Shown here: piece after piece, positions 6,420-15,314 of the stretch
Layout: every line of letters begins with the position of its first letter
Numbering within the stretch: position 1 is the first letter of the stretch
DNA from: Bacteroidales bacterium
GTDB taxonomy: Bacteria > Bacteroidota > Bacteroidia > Bacteroidales > Marinilabiliaceae
Direction of reading: 5' to 3'
Assembly: GCA_900766825.1 (NCBI GenBank)
Contig: CAAFWU010000082.1
Span: 1-17,892 of the forward strand
DNA length: 17,892 nucleotides
Made by a program: the position numbers and the translations under genes
Notes under the pieces: generated by a model
The model's input: only the letters and a program-made list of their open reading frames with translations
Told to the model about the DNA's origin: nothing
The model's database searches: none

Positions 6420-9400
6420 TTATAAAGGTCGGTTGCCGAGGGCAGACTGCCCATAGCGCCAAGCGTAGCTTCTGGTGAAGTGAGCCACGTCGGCTGCGCC
6501 AACGCTGTGGGCTGTTTGGGATACAGAGATGCCACCCATCGCCATGAGTTTGCGCGCTTCGTTTAGGCGCCATAGTTTTATGTATTCGCCCAAGGTACAG
6601 CCCGTTAGGTCCATGAGACGGTGGGCTATGTCGGTGCGAGACATCTGCATCTCTACGGTGAGGTCCTCGATGCCAAAGTTTACGCGCATATAGTTGGTCA
6701 CAATAACATCGGTCAGGGTGTGCATAAACTGCGCGTCGGCAGCATCGAGGCGACGTTGGCAACCCATGTTCACAGTTATGTCGGTCTTGAGATTCTGCTC
6801 ATGCTCAAGGAGTTGGCGGATGGTCTGGAGCATGTCCAAGGGTCGCAAGGGCTTTTGGATTACGCAGTCGGGACCAAAGCAATCTTCGGAGGCCAAGGTA
6901 ATGCGGTTCTCGCTTGCGGAGATGACCACACATGGTATGTGGCTGTAATTGAAGTCCTTCTTGAGTCGGCGGACGAGTTCGAGGCCATCGGTGGGCTGCA
7001 TATAGGCATCGGTGACAATGAGGTCGGGCATCTGCTGTGTAATGAGGCTGAGTGCCTTGTTTACATTGGGTGCCATGACCACATTATAGTAGGGACTGAG
7101 TCTTTCGGCCAAGAAGGTCATCATGGGCTCTTTGTCGTCCACAATGAGGATGTTGGGGGTCTGGGTTAGCGAGCCGTCGGGGTTTGTTTCGGTGTGGGGG
7201 GCATAGCTTTCCACATCGTCGTCGGCGGTGTCGGCATCATCGTCGTGGGAGGCAAACTCGCTGGTTTCCAAAACGATGTTGGCATCGGGGTAGCGGCTAT
7301 AGTCGGTTGGCAGGGCCACGGTGAAAATGGAGCCGCCGTGGGGGTTGGCCGAGTAGACAATTTGTCCGTGGTGGGTCTTGACGTATTCGGCCACCATCTG
7401 GAGGTTGAGGTCGAACTCGTTGCCTGTGATGCCAATTATGTTGGCAAAGAGGTTTTCTCTGGCCTCGGTGGGCACGCCACGTCCAGTGTCAATGACACTT
7501 ATGACGCATTGGCTTCTCTGGTTTTGGAAGGCGGTGATGTTAACCTCGCCACCGTCTGGGGTGTTTTTGAAGGAGTTATCCACCAGAGTGGAGACAATTT
7601 TTTCCACCTTATCGCGATCCAGAAGCACGCGCCAACCTCCAGGCACATTGAGCGAGCAACGAATCTTGCGTCGGGAGGCCACGAGGTTGAAACTCTTGAA
7701 GATATCGTTGAGGAAGGGGGCCACATTGGTGGTCTCCAGATTGAGCGGTAGGGGTTCGTGGGCATCGCGGAGCTCCACAATGGCGTTAATCATGGCCGAG
7801 AGCTTGGCTGCGTTGCGGTCTATGACCACAAAGTGCGACTTAAACTCCGCTGGCAGCCGTTTTTGTCCATCGCGAATGGTGGCGCAGGAGTTCTCTATCA
7901 TTCGCATAGGGGCCTTTATCTGTCGGCTTACGTTCTGCAGGAAGGCGTCGTTGAGGTCCGCAACGCGCCTCTCCACCAGATCGTTTATTCGGCGAGAGCG
8001 CAGCGTGCGTATGGCCACAATGGGGAGGCAGATGAAGACGCCCACGGCCAGCACCATAAGTGTTATGGTTAGGGGTGTCCAGCGGTCGTTGGAGACCACC
8101 ACGTCGAGCGTACGCACCTCGTTGTCGGACCCCGTGAGGTTGCGTACGATGAAGCGGTAGTTGCCCGCGGGCAATCGGCGATAGGTGACGGTGTTGGCGG
8201 GCGAGGGGCGGGACCATGTGTTGTCGAAGCCCTCGAGGGTGTAGACAAACTGTCGGCCGCTGAGGTGCCCCAAGGTGAGGTTGGAGAACGAGAAGGTGAC
8301 GTCGCCCCCAGCTTGGTCAAGAACCAGTTTGGTTGCGTAGGGTGCAGCGGCGTCGAGGTGGCAGACATCGTCGGCAAAGGTGTTGTCGCCTGCGCAAAGG
8401 CGGAGGTTACCCATCCAGATGTCGGTGATGACGGGCGTAGGTGGGTCCACATCCTTGACACGGCAGCAGGGGTTGAAGTCGATGAGGCCATCAAGGCTGC
8501 CCCAGAGAATGTTGCCATTGCCGCGTTTCCAAACGGCATGGTCGTTGAAGAGGTTGCCGAAATCGGTCTCGCCAATGCGAAGGTTGGCAAAGGAGGCACG
8601 TCGGGTGTCGAAGCGAGAGAGACCATTCTCTGTGCCGACCCAAAGGGTGGTGTCGTCGGCGCAGATGAGGGCTGTGACAATGTTGGAAGGCAAGCCATCT
8701 TTGCGAGAATAGTGTGTGAACTTGGCAAACTTGGCGGAGCCTACCTCGAAGGTCAATCGGCTGAGTCCGCCACCTCCCGTGCCAATCCAGATGCGGTGCT
8801 GGCGGTCCTCGCATATGGCGCGCACATCGTCGGAGGCCAATCCATCGGGAGCCCCAAGGTTGTAGTCGTAGACCACGAAGTCTTTTTCGTTCTTGAGGAT
8901 GCGCTGGGTCGAGAAACAGAGCAGGTCGGTTTGGCGAGCCACCCAAACGTAGCCCTCGGAGTCTATAAAGGCATCGCCCACATCGCGGCTTCCTTGGGGC
9001 TGAGCCTCAATGAGATGTCGGAACTGCACGCGGTCCTGCCCGTAGCGCTCAGCTTGGTCAATGGAGCCATCGGCCATAACAACCCACAGACGGTTCTCGG
9101 TGTCGAGGAGCAACTTCTTGACGCGGTCGGTGGCCAAACTGTTGTAGTCGTCGGCTCGGTGACCATAGTGAGCCAATTCGCTAAGGGTGGATAGGTCGTA
9201 TACATAGATGCCGTGACCATCGGTGCCCACCCAGACGCGACCTCGCTTGTCGGCCACGATGCATGTGGGGCATATGCCCTCCTTGCGGCTCAGCAGATTG
9301 GTCAGGTTGGGGTTGAAGATGCATAGGTCACCATCTCGTATGCCAGCCCAGACGTTGCCATCGAGGCCCTCGAAGACCACGCTCACGTTGTTGCCCGAGC

Positions 9401-10754
9401 TGAAGCCATCGACCAGACCGGGGCGGAGAGTGTGACTCACGTAGCGTTTGGGCGAAATCTTAACTATGCCAATGTACTCGCTGCCGAGCCAGATGTTACC
9501 CACCTCGTCCTGACGTATTGCCAAGATGTTCTCGGGCACGTAGGCCTCGGCTGATGTTATGCGATCCACGGTCTCGGTGTTCTCGTCATATCGGAGCAAG
9601 CCGCCGCCGTAGCTGCCGAGCCAGTAGACACCAGGTTCAAAGGAGTCGCTTATGATGATGGGGGGGCGCCAATTGCGGAGGCAACTGTATTGAGCAGCCT
9701 TCTCCTCGCTCATGACGCGCACGGGGCGGAAGATGCGGTTGATGGCATCGAAATGGTGTATGCTGCCGTGGTCATCGCATATCCAGATCTGCCCCTCGTT
9801 GTCCCTCACAAACTGCGAGCAGCGAGAGCCCAGTCGGTCGGCACCCAAGGTACTGGGGTTAACAAAATGTTGCTGGGCAGCATCGTAGATAAGCAGGGTG
9901 CCATTGGCGCAGCGTATGCAGATGAGGGAGTGAGCCAGCTCACAAATATCCTCTGCCACAAGACCTTCTGCCAAGTTGATGTCGCTAAGTCGACGCCCAC
10001 TGTTGACGTCGATACGATGCAGTGCAGCCGAACCATCGGCCACAATGACCATGTCTGGCAGAGCCACCACAGCAGCCACACGCCCCGCCATGCCCTCTAT
10101 GGCATAGTGGTGGGAGTCAATCTGTTCGTCCTCGTTGAGCGAAAGGCGCACCAAGTCTCGTCCGCCAAGCCAAATGGAGCCATCGGGTCCCAAGGTATGT
10201 GCGGTATAGAGAATGGAGTCGCGCCAGAGGCAATGAGGTTCGGCATCTCCCTCGCCACGGAACAAAATGGCCCCTTTGCAGCCGCCATAGAGCAGCACCA
10301 TGGAGTCTGGCAAGATGCAAAGCTCGGACTGGCGGAAGCGTTGGATTTCGCGTCCACGCTCGTCATGAAGAGTAAGGGGTTTCTCGTTGACCGTGCTGAT
10401 GCACATGCGCCTCATGTCGACCGACTGTAGCCAAAGCAGACCCGAGCCGTCGACCTGCACATCGCGCACCTGAGTTACGCCGCCCTGATTGAATTCGCCC
10501 TCGTAGTTTGGTTTAAATACAATGAAGTTTGAGCCGTCGTAACGGTTGAGACCATCGTCGGTACCCACCCAGACGAAGCCACGTTTGTCTATGGCCAGCG
10601 AACGGGCGGTGTTCTGAGACAGACCCTCGGCCACACCTATGTTGGTTATGGTGAGTTCGTCGGACGTGATGCGCCTGCCCGCCAACACGTTTGTTGTGGG
10701 AACACAGAGCAGCGCCACGAGGACCGCAAGTATGTGATATACAGTATGATTCAT
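6420..10754 (-). CDS. Hybrid two-component system regulator (HTCS) with degenerate kinase core
   Basis: HTCS proteins sense glycan fragments in the periplasm and switch on glycan-utilisation genes. Starting at the ATG at 10754 (1444 residues), the protein has a signal peptide (1-26) and about 12 visible beta-propeller blades (for example FVWVGTDDGLNRYD near 60-73 and RIWIGTGGGGLSRL near 654-667). A Y_Y_Y domain (about 818-876), a membrane helix (about 895-916), a dimerisation/phosphoacceptor helix, an ATPase-like domain, a receiver domain and an AraC-type helix-turn-helix (about 1340-1444) follow. The receiver keeps its acidic pair, Asp1249 and Lys1301. The kinase core does not look functional: the SHExRTP motif reads SRQIKAP, so the phosphoacceptor His is Arg944, and the GxGIGL ATP lid reads GNEFDL (1111-1116), although DTGRG (1089-1093) and Asn1060 remain. 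An upstream in-frame ATG at 10817 would place 21 polar residues before the signal peptide and is disfavoured. The gene lies just before the GH105 operon, its likely target. Confidence 0.92.
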   Translation of the reverse strand: MNHTVYHILAVLVALLCVPTTNVLAGRRITSDELTITNIGVAEGLSQNTARSLAIDKRGFVWVGTDDGLNRYDGSNFIVFKPNYEGEFNQGGVTQVRDVQVDGSGLLWLQSVDMRRMCISTVNEKPLTLHDERGREIQRFRQSELCILPDSMVLLYGGCKGAILFRGEGDAEPHCLWRDSILYTAHTLGPDGSIWLGGRDLVRLSLNEDEQIDSHHYAIEGMAGRVAAVVALPDMVIVADGSAALHRIDVNSGRRLSDINLAEGLVAEDICELAHSLICIRCANGTLLIYDAAQQHFVNPSTLGADRLGSRCSQFVRDNEGQIWICDDHGSIHHFDAINRIFRPVRVMSEEKAAQYSCLRNWRPPIIISDSFEPGVYWLGSYGGGLLRYDENTETVDRITSAEAYVPENILAIRQDEVGNIWLGSEYIGIVKISPKRYVSHTLRPGLVDGFSSGNNVSVVFEGLDGNVWAGIRDGDLCIFNPNLTNLLSRKEGICPTCIVADKRGRVWVGTDGHGIYVYDLSTLSELAHYGHRADDYNSLATDRVKKLLLDTENRLWVVMADGSIDQAERYGQDRVQFRHLIEAQPQGSRDVGDAFIDSEGYVWVARQTDLLCFSTQRILKNEKDFVVYDYNLGAPDGLASDDVRAICEDRQHRIWIGTGGGGLSRLTFEVGSAKFAKFTHYSRKDGLPSNIVTALICADDTTLWVGTENGLSRFDTRRASFANLRIGETDFGNLFNDHAVWKRGNGNILWGSLDGLIDFNPCCRVKDVDPPTPVITDIWMGNLRLCAGDNTFADDVCHLDAAAPYATKLVLDQAGGDVTFSFSNLTLGHLSGRQFVYTLEGFDNTWSRPSPANTVTYRRLPAGNYRFIVRNLTGSDNEVRTLDVVVSNDRWTPLTITLMVLAVGVFICLPIVAIRTLRSRRINDLVERRVADLNDAFLQNVSRQIKAPMRMIENSCATIRDGQKRLPAEFKSHFVVIDRNAAKLSAMINAIVELRDAHEPLPLNLETTNVAPFLNDIFKSFNLVASRRKIRCSLNVPGGWRVLLDRDKVEKIVSTLVDNSFKNTPDGGEVNITAFQNQRSQCVISVIDTGRGVPTEARENLFANIIGITGNEFDLNLQMVAEYVKTHHGQIVYSANPHGGSIFTVALPTDYSRYPDANIVLETSEFASHDDDADTADDDVESYAPHTETNPDGSLTQTPNILIVDDKEPMMTFLAERLSPYYNVVMAPNVNKALSLITQQMPDLIVTDAYMQPTDGLELVRRLKKDFNYSHIPCVVISASENRITLASEDCFGPDCVIQKPLRPLDMLQTIRQLLEHEQNLKTDITVNMGCQRRLDAADAQFMHTLTDVIVTNYMRVNFGIEDLTVEMQMSRTDIAHRLMDLTGCTLGEYIKLWRLNEARKLMAMGGISVSQTAHSVGAADVAHFTRSYAWRYGQSALGNRPL

Positions 10755-11239
10755 TTGCCCCAAAGCCCCGATGGGCTTCCTATGTACAGTGTCCCCTTGG
10801 TAAACTTTGCCTTGCATGAGGGATGATGAATGTCAGAACAAGGTGCTCAATTTCACAAAACGACCCAATGACCAACCGCCTACGCTCAACGACCCCATCG
10901 GACCCAACGTGGAGCGAACACCGCCATGGTCAGAAAACGTTTTCATGGAATTTAGCACAAAACGATGCATTTGGATGAAAAGTTACACATTTTTTCTCAA
11001 AGTTGACAATTTAAAAGGGCTGAGTTTTAGCACATCTCCTACCGCACATAGAGTCCATAGCGTCATTACAGGCTATAGCACAACACCTTAGCCAAAGAAA
11101 ATAGGCATTTGCAACACGTTTTGTTTTCTTTACCAAAATATGCAATCGAAAGGCAAAAGAGAGCCCCCCACTCCACCGAACAACATAACATATATTTGGG
11201 AGAGGGGGGGTAAAGTGCTATTGCTAAAAAAAAATGAAC
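10755..11239. other. Intergenic region between the GH43 gene and the HTCS start
   Basis: About 485 bp without a credible gene. It should hold the HTCS promoter, read on the minus strand, but I found no exact TAnnTTTG box. A 5-bp hairpin (10764-10768 with 10773-10777) sits 9 nt upstream of the chosen HTCS ATG. The lower part holds a possible GH43 terminator (11164-11210). The small open frames here do not look coding. Confidence 0.5.
11164..11210 (-). terminator. Possible terminator after GH43
   Basis: CCCCCC-A-CTCC (11164-11174) pairs with GGAG-A-GGGGGG (11199-11209), giving 6 plus 4 bp around one A-A mismatch, with a 24-nt loop. On the minus strand it is followed by CTCTCTTTTG, a weak T-run. 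It lies 30 nt past the GH43 stop. The long loop and short T-run make this tentative. Confidence 0.4.
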
Positions 11240-12310
11240 CTATGGAGTTACCACCACGGGCAGAATGTTACCCTCATCGTCGAAGAGGAGCCTATCGACG
11301 CAGAGCTCTCGGTTGTAGCCAGCCTGACGCCCCATCTTCACCCCGTTGGGACGACGGAAGCGGTGGTAGACAATATACCAGATGTCGGTGCCTGGCACGT
11401 TGACCACCGAATTGTGACCTGCGGCGTAGATGTCCAAATCAGGGTTCTTGGTGAGCACCACTCGGCTGTGTTCCACATCGGGAGCCTCGGTGGGCGACGA
11501 GGTGACGGCATAGCGCACGCAGTAGTCGGGACTGCGGGTGTCGCCCTGACTCCACATGAAGTAGTAGCGTCCCTTGCGCTGGAAGACGTAGGTTCCCTCC
11601 TTATATAGTTTGCTGCTGTGGATGAGTTCGCGCGTGGTGTTGGGCACAATGGCGGTGAGCGATGTATCCAGTTCGCTAATGGCCATAAAATGGTTACCCC
11701 AATAGAGGTAGGTCTTGCCCGAAGCGGGGTCGGTAAAGACGTCGGGGTCGATGCATTGACCGCCATCGGCAGAAGTGGGACGTTCGGCAATAAGGGGGTG
11801 CCCCAGGTCGGTGAAGGGTCCCGTGGGCGAGTCGGCCACAGCCACACCAATCTTGGTCTCGGCGGTGAAGTAGAAATAGTAACGGAACTGTCCGTTGGGC
11901 AAACGGCGCTCCTCGATGCACGGAGCCCAAGCGCGCTCGTTAGCCCAGGAGACATCGCGCTTCAGGTCGAGGATTACGCCCTCATCGTGCCACGAGACCA
12001 TGTCCTCGCTGGAGAAGCAACGGAAGGTATCGCCACGCCAACCGTCGTAGCCGTCCGAAGTTGGGTAGATGTAGAACTTATGGGTGTTTTGGGAATAGAG
12101 AATCTCAGGGTCGGCAAAGAGTCCGGGCACAATGGGGTTGTGGGAGAAGGGAGCCAAGAGGGAGTCGACCGACTGGGTGGATTGAGAATCCTCGGGGCTA
12201 CTCTGCTGGGCCATGAGGGCAGACGATGTGGGCAGAGCAATGGTTGAGCCCCAGAGCAGGCCGAGGGTCAAGAGGCTGCCCCACAGGGTGTTGGGTGAGG
12301 AATGGTTCAT
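11240..12310 (-). CDS. GH43-family glycosidase, secreted
   Basis: GH43 is a five-bladed propeller family of alpha-L-arabinofuranosidases, arabinanases, xylosidases and galactosidases. The three expected acidic residues are visible: the base Asp67 in PGLFADPEILY, Asp188 in CIDPDVFTD and the acid Glu238 in LYKEGTYVFQRKGRYYF. GHNSVV (298-303) followed by WYIVYHRF (311-318) is also typical. At 356 residues it is a single catalytic domain with no accessory module. A signal peptide probably ends after ALMA (residue 34), so it is exported and probably periplasmic. It follows the WYL regulator by 155 bp in the same direction and precedes the HTCS. In a rhamnogalacturonan locus the likely substrate is arabinan or arabinogalactan side chains, but the subfamily cannot be told from sequence reading alone. 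Confidence 0.88.
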   Translation of the reverse strand: MNHSSPNTLWGSLLTLGLLWGSTIALPTSSALMAQQSSPEDSQSTQSVDSLLAPFSHNPIVPGLFADPEILYSQNTHKFYIYPTSDGYDGWRGDTFRCFSSEDMVSWHDEGVILDLKRDVSWANERAWAPCIEERRLPNGQFRYYFYFTAETKIGVAVADSPTGPFTDLGHPLIAERPTSADGGQCIDPDVFTDPASGKTYLYWGNHFMAISELDTSLTAIVPNTTRELIHSSKLYKEGTYVFQRKGRYYFMWSQGDTRSPDYCVRYAVTSSPTEAPDVEHSRVVLTKNPDLDIYAAGHNSVVNVPGTDIWYIVYHRFRRPNGVKMGRQAGYNRELCVDRLLFDDEGNILPVVVTP

Positions 12311-12350
12311 TGGCGTGGGTCTTATTTTTTGTGGATATTCTGATGGGTCA

Positions 12351-12387
12351 GCCCCCCACCCTAAACTTACGTTTTAGGGCGGAGGGC
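12351..12387 (-). promoter_or_regulatory. Long hairpin in the leader of GH43
   Basis: The arms 12351-12365 and 12373-12387 pair at 13 of 15 positions around a 7-nt loop (GCCCCCCACCCTAAA with TTTAGGGCGGAGGGC). It lies 41 nt upstream of the GH43 start and 79 nt after the WYL-regulator stop. There is no T-run on either strand, so it is more likely a leader structure, processing site or attenuator component than a simple terminator. Confidence 0.45.
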
Positions 12388-12465
12388 AATGATATTGAAA
12401 GTTATGCATGCGCACCCCGTGGTTTTAGAGAGTCAGAGGCTGACGGAAGGGGTCGCTCGTTGAAA

Positions 12466-13368
12466 TCAGAAATGCATTCTTTTGACCTTATCGTTTAGGT
12501 AGGAGCGGAACTCTTCGGGACCGTTGACTTGAACATCGTCGGCCAACCCAAGTACGAACCGACCAACGCCAGCATAGTCGCCAGCCATGGCACGGAGTCG
12601 CCAGCGGTCGGCACCATCTTGCTCGATAAGGGGCGCGCTCTGAGGGTACTCCTCGAGCAGGAGGTTGCGAGCACGCAGGCTGAGGGTTATGTCGAAGGGC
12701 TTGGGCTCGGTGCCACTCATGCGGAAGATGTCCACAAAGAGCTTACGGTGCTGAGCCTCGAATTGCCAGGGGCGTTTCATTATCTCCACACTGCCGATGC
12801 GTGCCACTTTGAATGTGCGAACATCCTGAGCCTCAACGTCGAAGCAGAAGACTTGCACATAGGCATCGGAGAAGTCGAAGGGCTCCACAATGCGGTCGCG
12901 GACCACGCTGGAGTGGGCGGAGGCATAGTCTCGGAGAAGGACCTGACTGCGGCTCTCCATGGCTTGGCGCAGGCGGGCAATGTTTTCGGCATTGCGGTTG
13001 CTTATGGGGCTACTCTGCATGGCGGTGCACTCCAGAACCACACTGAGTTTGTGCCTCAGACCGTTTTTGAGAACGTTGGCATCGTCGAGCGCATCGAGCA
13101 ACTGATTGAAAACGTTGGCCTCCTCGAGGGTAAAGTGAATGAGGTCGTCGAAGCCATCGGGCATAGGACCCTCTTTACCCAACTTGTAGACACTATTGTT
13201 GCCCTTTTTGTAGACCACGAAACCAGCGGACTTAAAGGTATCGATATACCTATAGACAGAGCGAGGCGATGTATCAAGCGCACGAGCCAACTGACCTATG
13301 TCGTAGTCGAGCGCCCCGCTCATGAGTTTCATGAGACGCAGTATGCGTTCAACTTTTGGCTGATCCAT
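12466..13368 (-). CDS. WYL-domain transcriptional regulator (HTH-WYL-WCX)
   Basis: WYL-domain proteins are DNA-binding regulators whose central domain senses a ligand. From the ATG at 13368 the protein has 300 residues, the normal length. Residues 1-60 form a winged helix (QLARALDTSPRSVYRYIDTF). The middle holds the WYL domain: IVEPFDFSDAYVQVFCFD followed by RTFKVARIGSVE. The C-terminus is a WCX-type extension (PLIEQDGADRWRLRAMAGDY). The usual W-Y-L triplet reads V-Q-V here, as happens in divergent members. The frame stays open for a further 156 codons upstream, but that stretch is AT-rich, cysteine-rich and unlike the family, so the start was set at 13368. It is the first gene of the minus-strand carbohydrate block and precedes GH43 by 155 bp, so it may control that gene and itself. 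Confidence 0.85.
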   Translation of the reverse strand: MDQPKVERILRLMKLMSGALDYDIGQLARALDTSPRSVYRYIDTFKSAGFVVYKKGNNSVYKLGKEGPMPDGFDDLIHFTLEEANVFNQLLDALDDANVLKNGLRHKLSVVLECTAMQSSPISNRNAENIARLRQAMESRSQVLLRDYASAHSSVVRDRIVEPFDFSDAYVQVFCFDVEAQDVRTFKVARIGSVEIMKRPWQFEAQHRKLFVDIFRMSGTEPKPFDITLSLRARNLLLEEYPQSAPLIEQDGADRWRLRAMAGDYAGVGRFVLGLADDVQVNGPEEFRSYLNDKVKRMHF

Positions 13369-13993
13369 GTGCTTGAGTAGATGTTTTGAATTGGTTTGTA
13401 ACAGATTGATAATAAGTGCGCAGAAGCATGTCAGTACATCTTTTTTCTTTGAGACCAGATGACACATCTGAGCCTCGAGAAGATCGTTTGTTGAAAGTGT
13501 TATAAGAAGAAGAACAAAGAGAGGAGCCCCAAAGACGTTTGGCTCAACCTCTAATTTTATGGGGAGAAAAAAAGTTGCCCTTCTGCTCAGAGGGGCATAC
13601 ATTTTTTCGCATATCATATTCAGTACTGGGCAAGAAAAGCCCCAACGATTGCATAACATCAGGCCATAGCATCGCCCGCAAACAACGGCAAGTGCAAAAC
13701 CATGATTTATAATAAAACTCCCAAAATCTACCGTAGGCAAAGAAAAGTGTCCTAAAACACAAAGTATTTTAAGAACAATAGTTGCAAGATGTGCAATAAA
13801 TCCGACAGAAGAGCGAACAGCACACACCAAAAGCAATTACTAAATTAACCGATAATATGGAATTTTACAACTTTTTTATGAAGCAAAGGGGTAAGTATCG
13901 ACCAAGAGTTAATATTTACCTACGAACGGGACGGGTGGATTATGCGGTGGACAAAAGTGTAAAAATAGGACAGAAGGGTGAGAAGCGAATGTG
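13369..13993. other. AT-rich intergenic region upstream of the WYL regulator
   Basis: About 625 bp with no supported gene. The minus-strand frame is open to 13836 but its peptide resembles no family. No exact TAnnTTTG promoter was found on the minus strand. It ends at palindrome P1, and the base composition changes here from the GC-rich carbohydrate genes to an AT-rich segment. Confidence 0.5.
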
Positions 13994-14037
13994 TTCATTA
14001 CCAAAAATTGCCAATATTGGCAGTTTTTGGTAATGAA
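13994..14037. repeat. Palindrome P1, 44 bp, downstream of the ATPase gene
   Basis: An inverted repeat of 22-bp arms with no loop, centred on TGCCAATATTGGCA, in which 21 of 22 pairs match (14008/14023 is the exception). It differs from P3 at only two of 44 positions. It starts 20 nt past the ATPase stop codon. Confidence 0.9.
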
Positions 14038-14056
14038 TATGGGAAAGAATGGGGAA

Positions 14057-15313
14057 CTACATGTCGAGACTATTCTCATCAAGAAGGAAATCCCAAAGTC
14101 CAATCGTAAGAATACCCTCCTCATTTCGACGAGGCATAATGTGATCTTTTACAACAATTACCTTTTTAAAAGAGTCCCTGATATTGAGCAAGGAACGAGA
14201 CTCTTGCAACTCCTTTTCTCTATCGGGAATTGAAAAAGCAGATTGTATGTAATATTTCCTACTGCCAAGGCATGCCACAAAATCCACCTCGAGTTGCACC
14301 CGCATCCACCTTCCTTCGCTGTTCTGAGACTTAATCTCCACAACACCGACATCAACACTATAGCCTCTAATAATCAACTCATTATAGATAATATTTTCCA
14401 TGATATGAGTCTCCTCTTGCTGACGCATATCGAGGACTGCATTGCGAAGCCCAATGTCAGCAAAATAGTACTTAGAGAGAGTGTTAATATACTTTTTCCC
14501 CTTTATGTCGTAGCGAATGGCTTTGTTCAAAAGGAAAGACTCCAACAGATAGGAGAGATAGTTGGAGAGCGTCTTATTGGATATGTCTACATTCTTCACG
14601 CTCTTGAATGTATTGACGAGTTTTGTTGGATTGCATGGAGATCCAATAGATGACGCCAACACACATACGAGCTCACGCATCTCATTCTCGTTTTGCACTT
14701 TATGGCGTTCTACAATATCTGCCAAATAAACAGTCTCGAATAGATTCTTGAGATAATCTATCTTCTTTTTTTCAGAATCAAAAGACTGAATAAGTGGCAG
14801 ACCTCCATAAGTATAATATTCACGCCAAGCCTCTTGTTTATCACCACCTACTGCCGAATAAAACTCCGCGAACGAAAGCGGATTGACATGAATAGTTTCT
14901 CCACGACCACGAAATTCAGTTGGAATATCAGAAGATAGGAAATGTGAATTACTACCCGTGACGTATGTGTCGGCATTGCTTATATGACGAAAACTATTGA
15001 GCACATCCACAAACTCATTCATCATCTGCACCTCGTCTATAATGATATAGTAGAGCTCATTATCCTTAATTTGATCGTGAACATAGTGTAGCATAGCATC
15101 GGGATCGCGCAACTGCTTGTTCATACGATCCTCAAGATCCACACGTATAATATGGTCATATGGCACACCATTATGCAGCAAATACTTATAAAACAACACA
15201 TTAAGCAAATACGACTTGCCACACCTTCGAATACCTGTAATCACCTTAATAAAACCATTTTGACGGCTATCTATAAGTTGTTTCAGATACCTATCGCGTT
15301 TAATTTCTTTCAT
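14057..15313 (-). CDS. AAA-family ATPase with C-terminal DUF4143 (nuclease-like) domain
   Basis: The 418-residue protein has a Walker A motif (GIRRCGKS, residues 27-34), Walker B (YYIIIDEVQ, Asp93-Glu94) and a sensor-like TYVTGSNS (116-123). The C-terminal half matches DUF4143, whose core resembles a PD-(D/E)XK nuclease: ENIIYNELIIRGYSVDVG (307-323), LEVDFVA (341-347) and YYIQSAFSI (354-362). Proteins of this type are common and multicopy in Bacteroidales, and their role is not established. The ATG at 15313 starts the conserved MKEIKRDRYL. A TTG at 15343 would begin translation inside palindrome P2 and is unlikely. The gene is AT-rich compared with its neighbours on the left, and palindromes lie on both sides, which suggests a separately acquired unit. 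Confidence 0.88.
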   Translation of the reverse strand: MKEIKRDRYLKQLIDSRQNGFIKVITGIRRCGKSYLLNVLFYKYLLHNGVPYDHIIRVDLEDRMNKQLRDPDAMLHYVHDQIKDNELYYIIIDEVQMMNEFVDVLNSFRHISNADTYVTGSNSHFLSSDIPTEFRGRGETIHVNPLSFAEFYSAVGGDKQEAWREYYTYGGLPLIQSFDSEKKKIDYLKNLFETVYLADIVERHKVQNENEMRELVCVLASSIGSPCNPTKLVNTFKSVKNVDISNKTLSNYLSYLLESFLLNKAIRYDIKGKKYINTLSKYYFADIGLRNAVLDMRQQEETHIMENIIYNELIIRGYSVDVGVVEIKSQNSEGRWMRVQLEVDFVACLGSRKYYIQSAFSIPDREKELQESRSLLNIRDSFKKVIVVKDHIMPRRNEEGILTIGLWDFLLDENSLDM

Positions 15314-15314
15314 A

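Noticed and set aside
8265..9194. Long plus-strand open frame opposite the HTCS
   Set aside because: It is a mirror of GC-rich coding sequence on the other strand, with no recognisable domain or leader.
10755..10817. HTCS start at the ATG at 10817
   Set aside because: It would place 21 polar residues in front of a clean signal peptide that begins at the ATG at 10754.
13369..13836. In-frame 156-codon extension upstream of the WYL regulator
   Set aside because: The peptide is cysteine-rich and hydrophobic, resembles no known domain, and WYL regulators of this type are about 300 residues; the ATG at 13368 gives the normal length.
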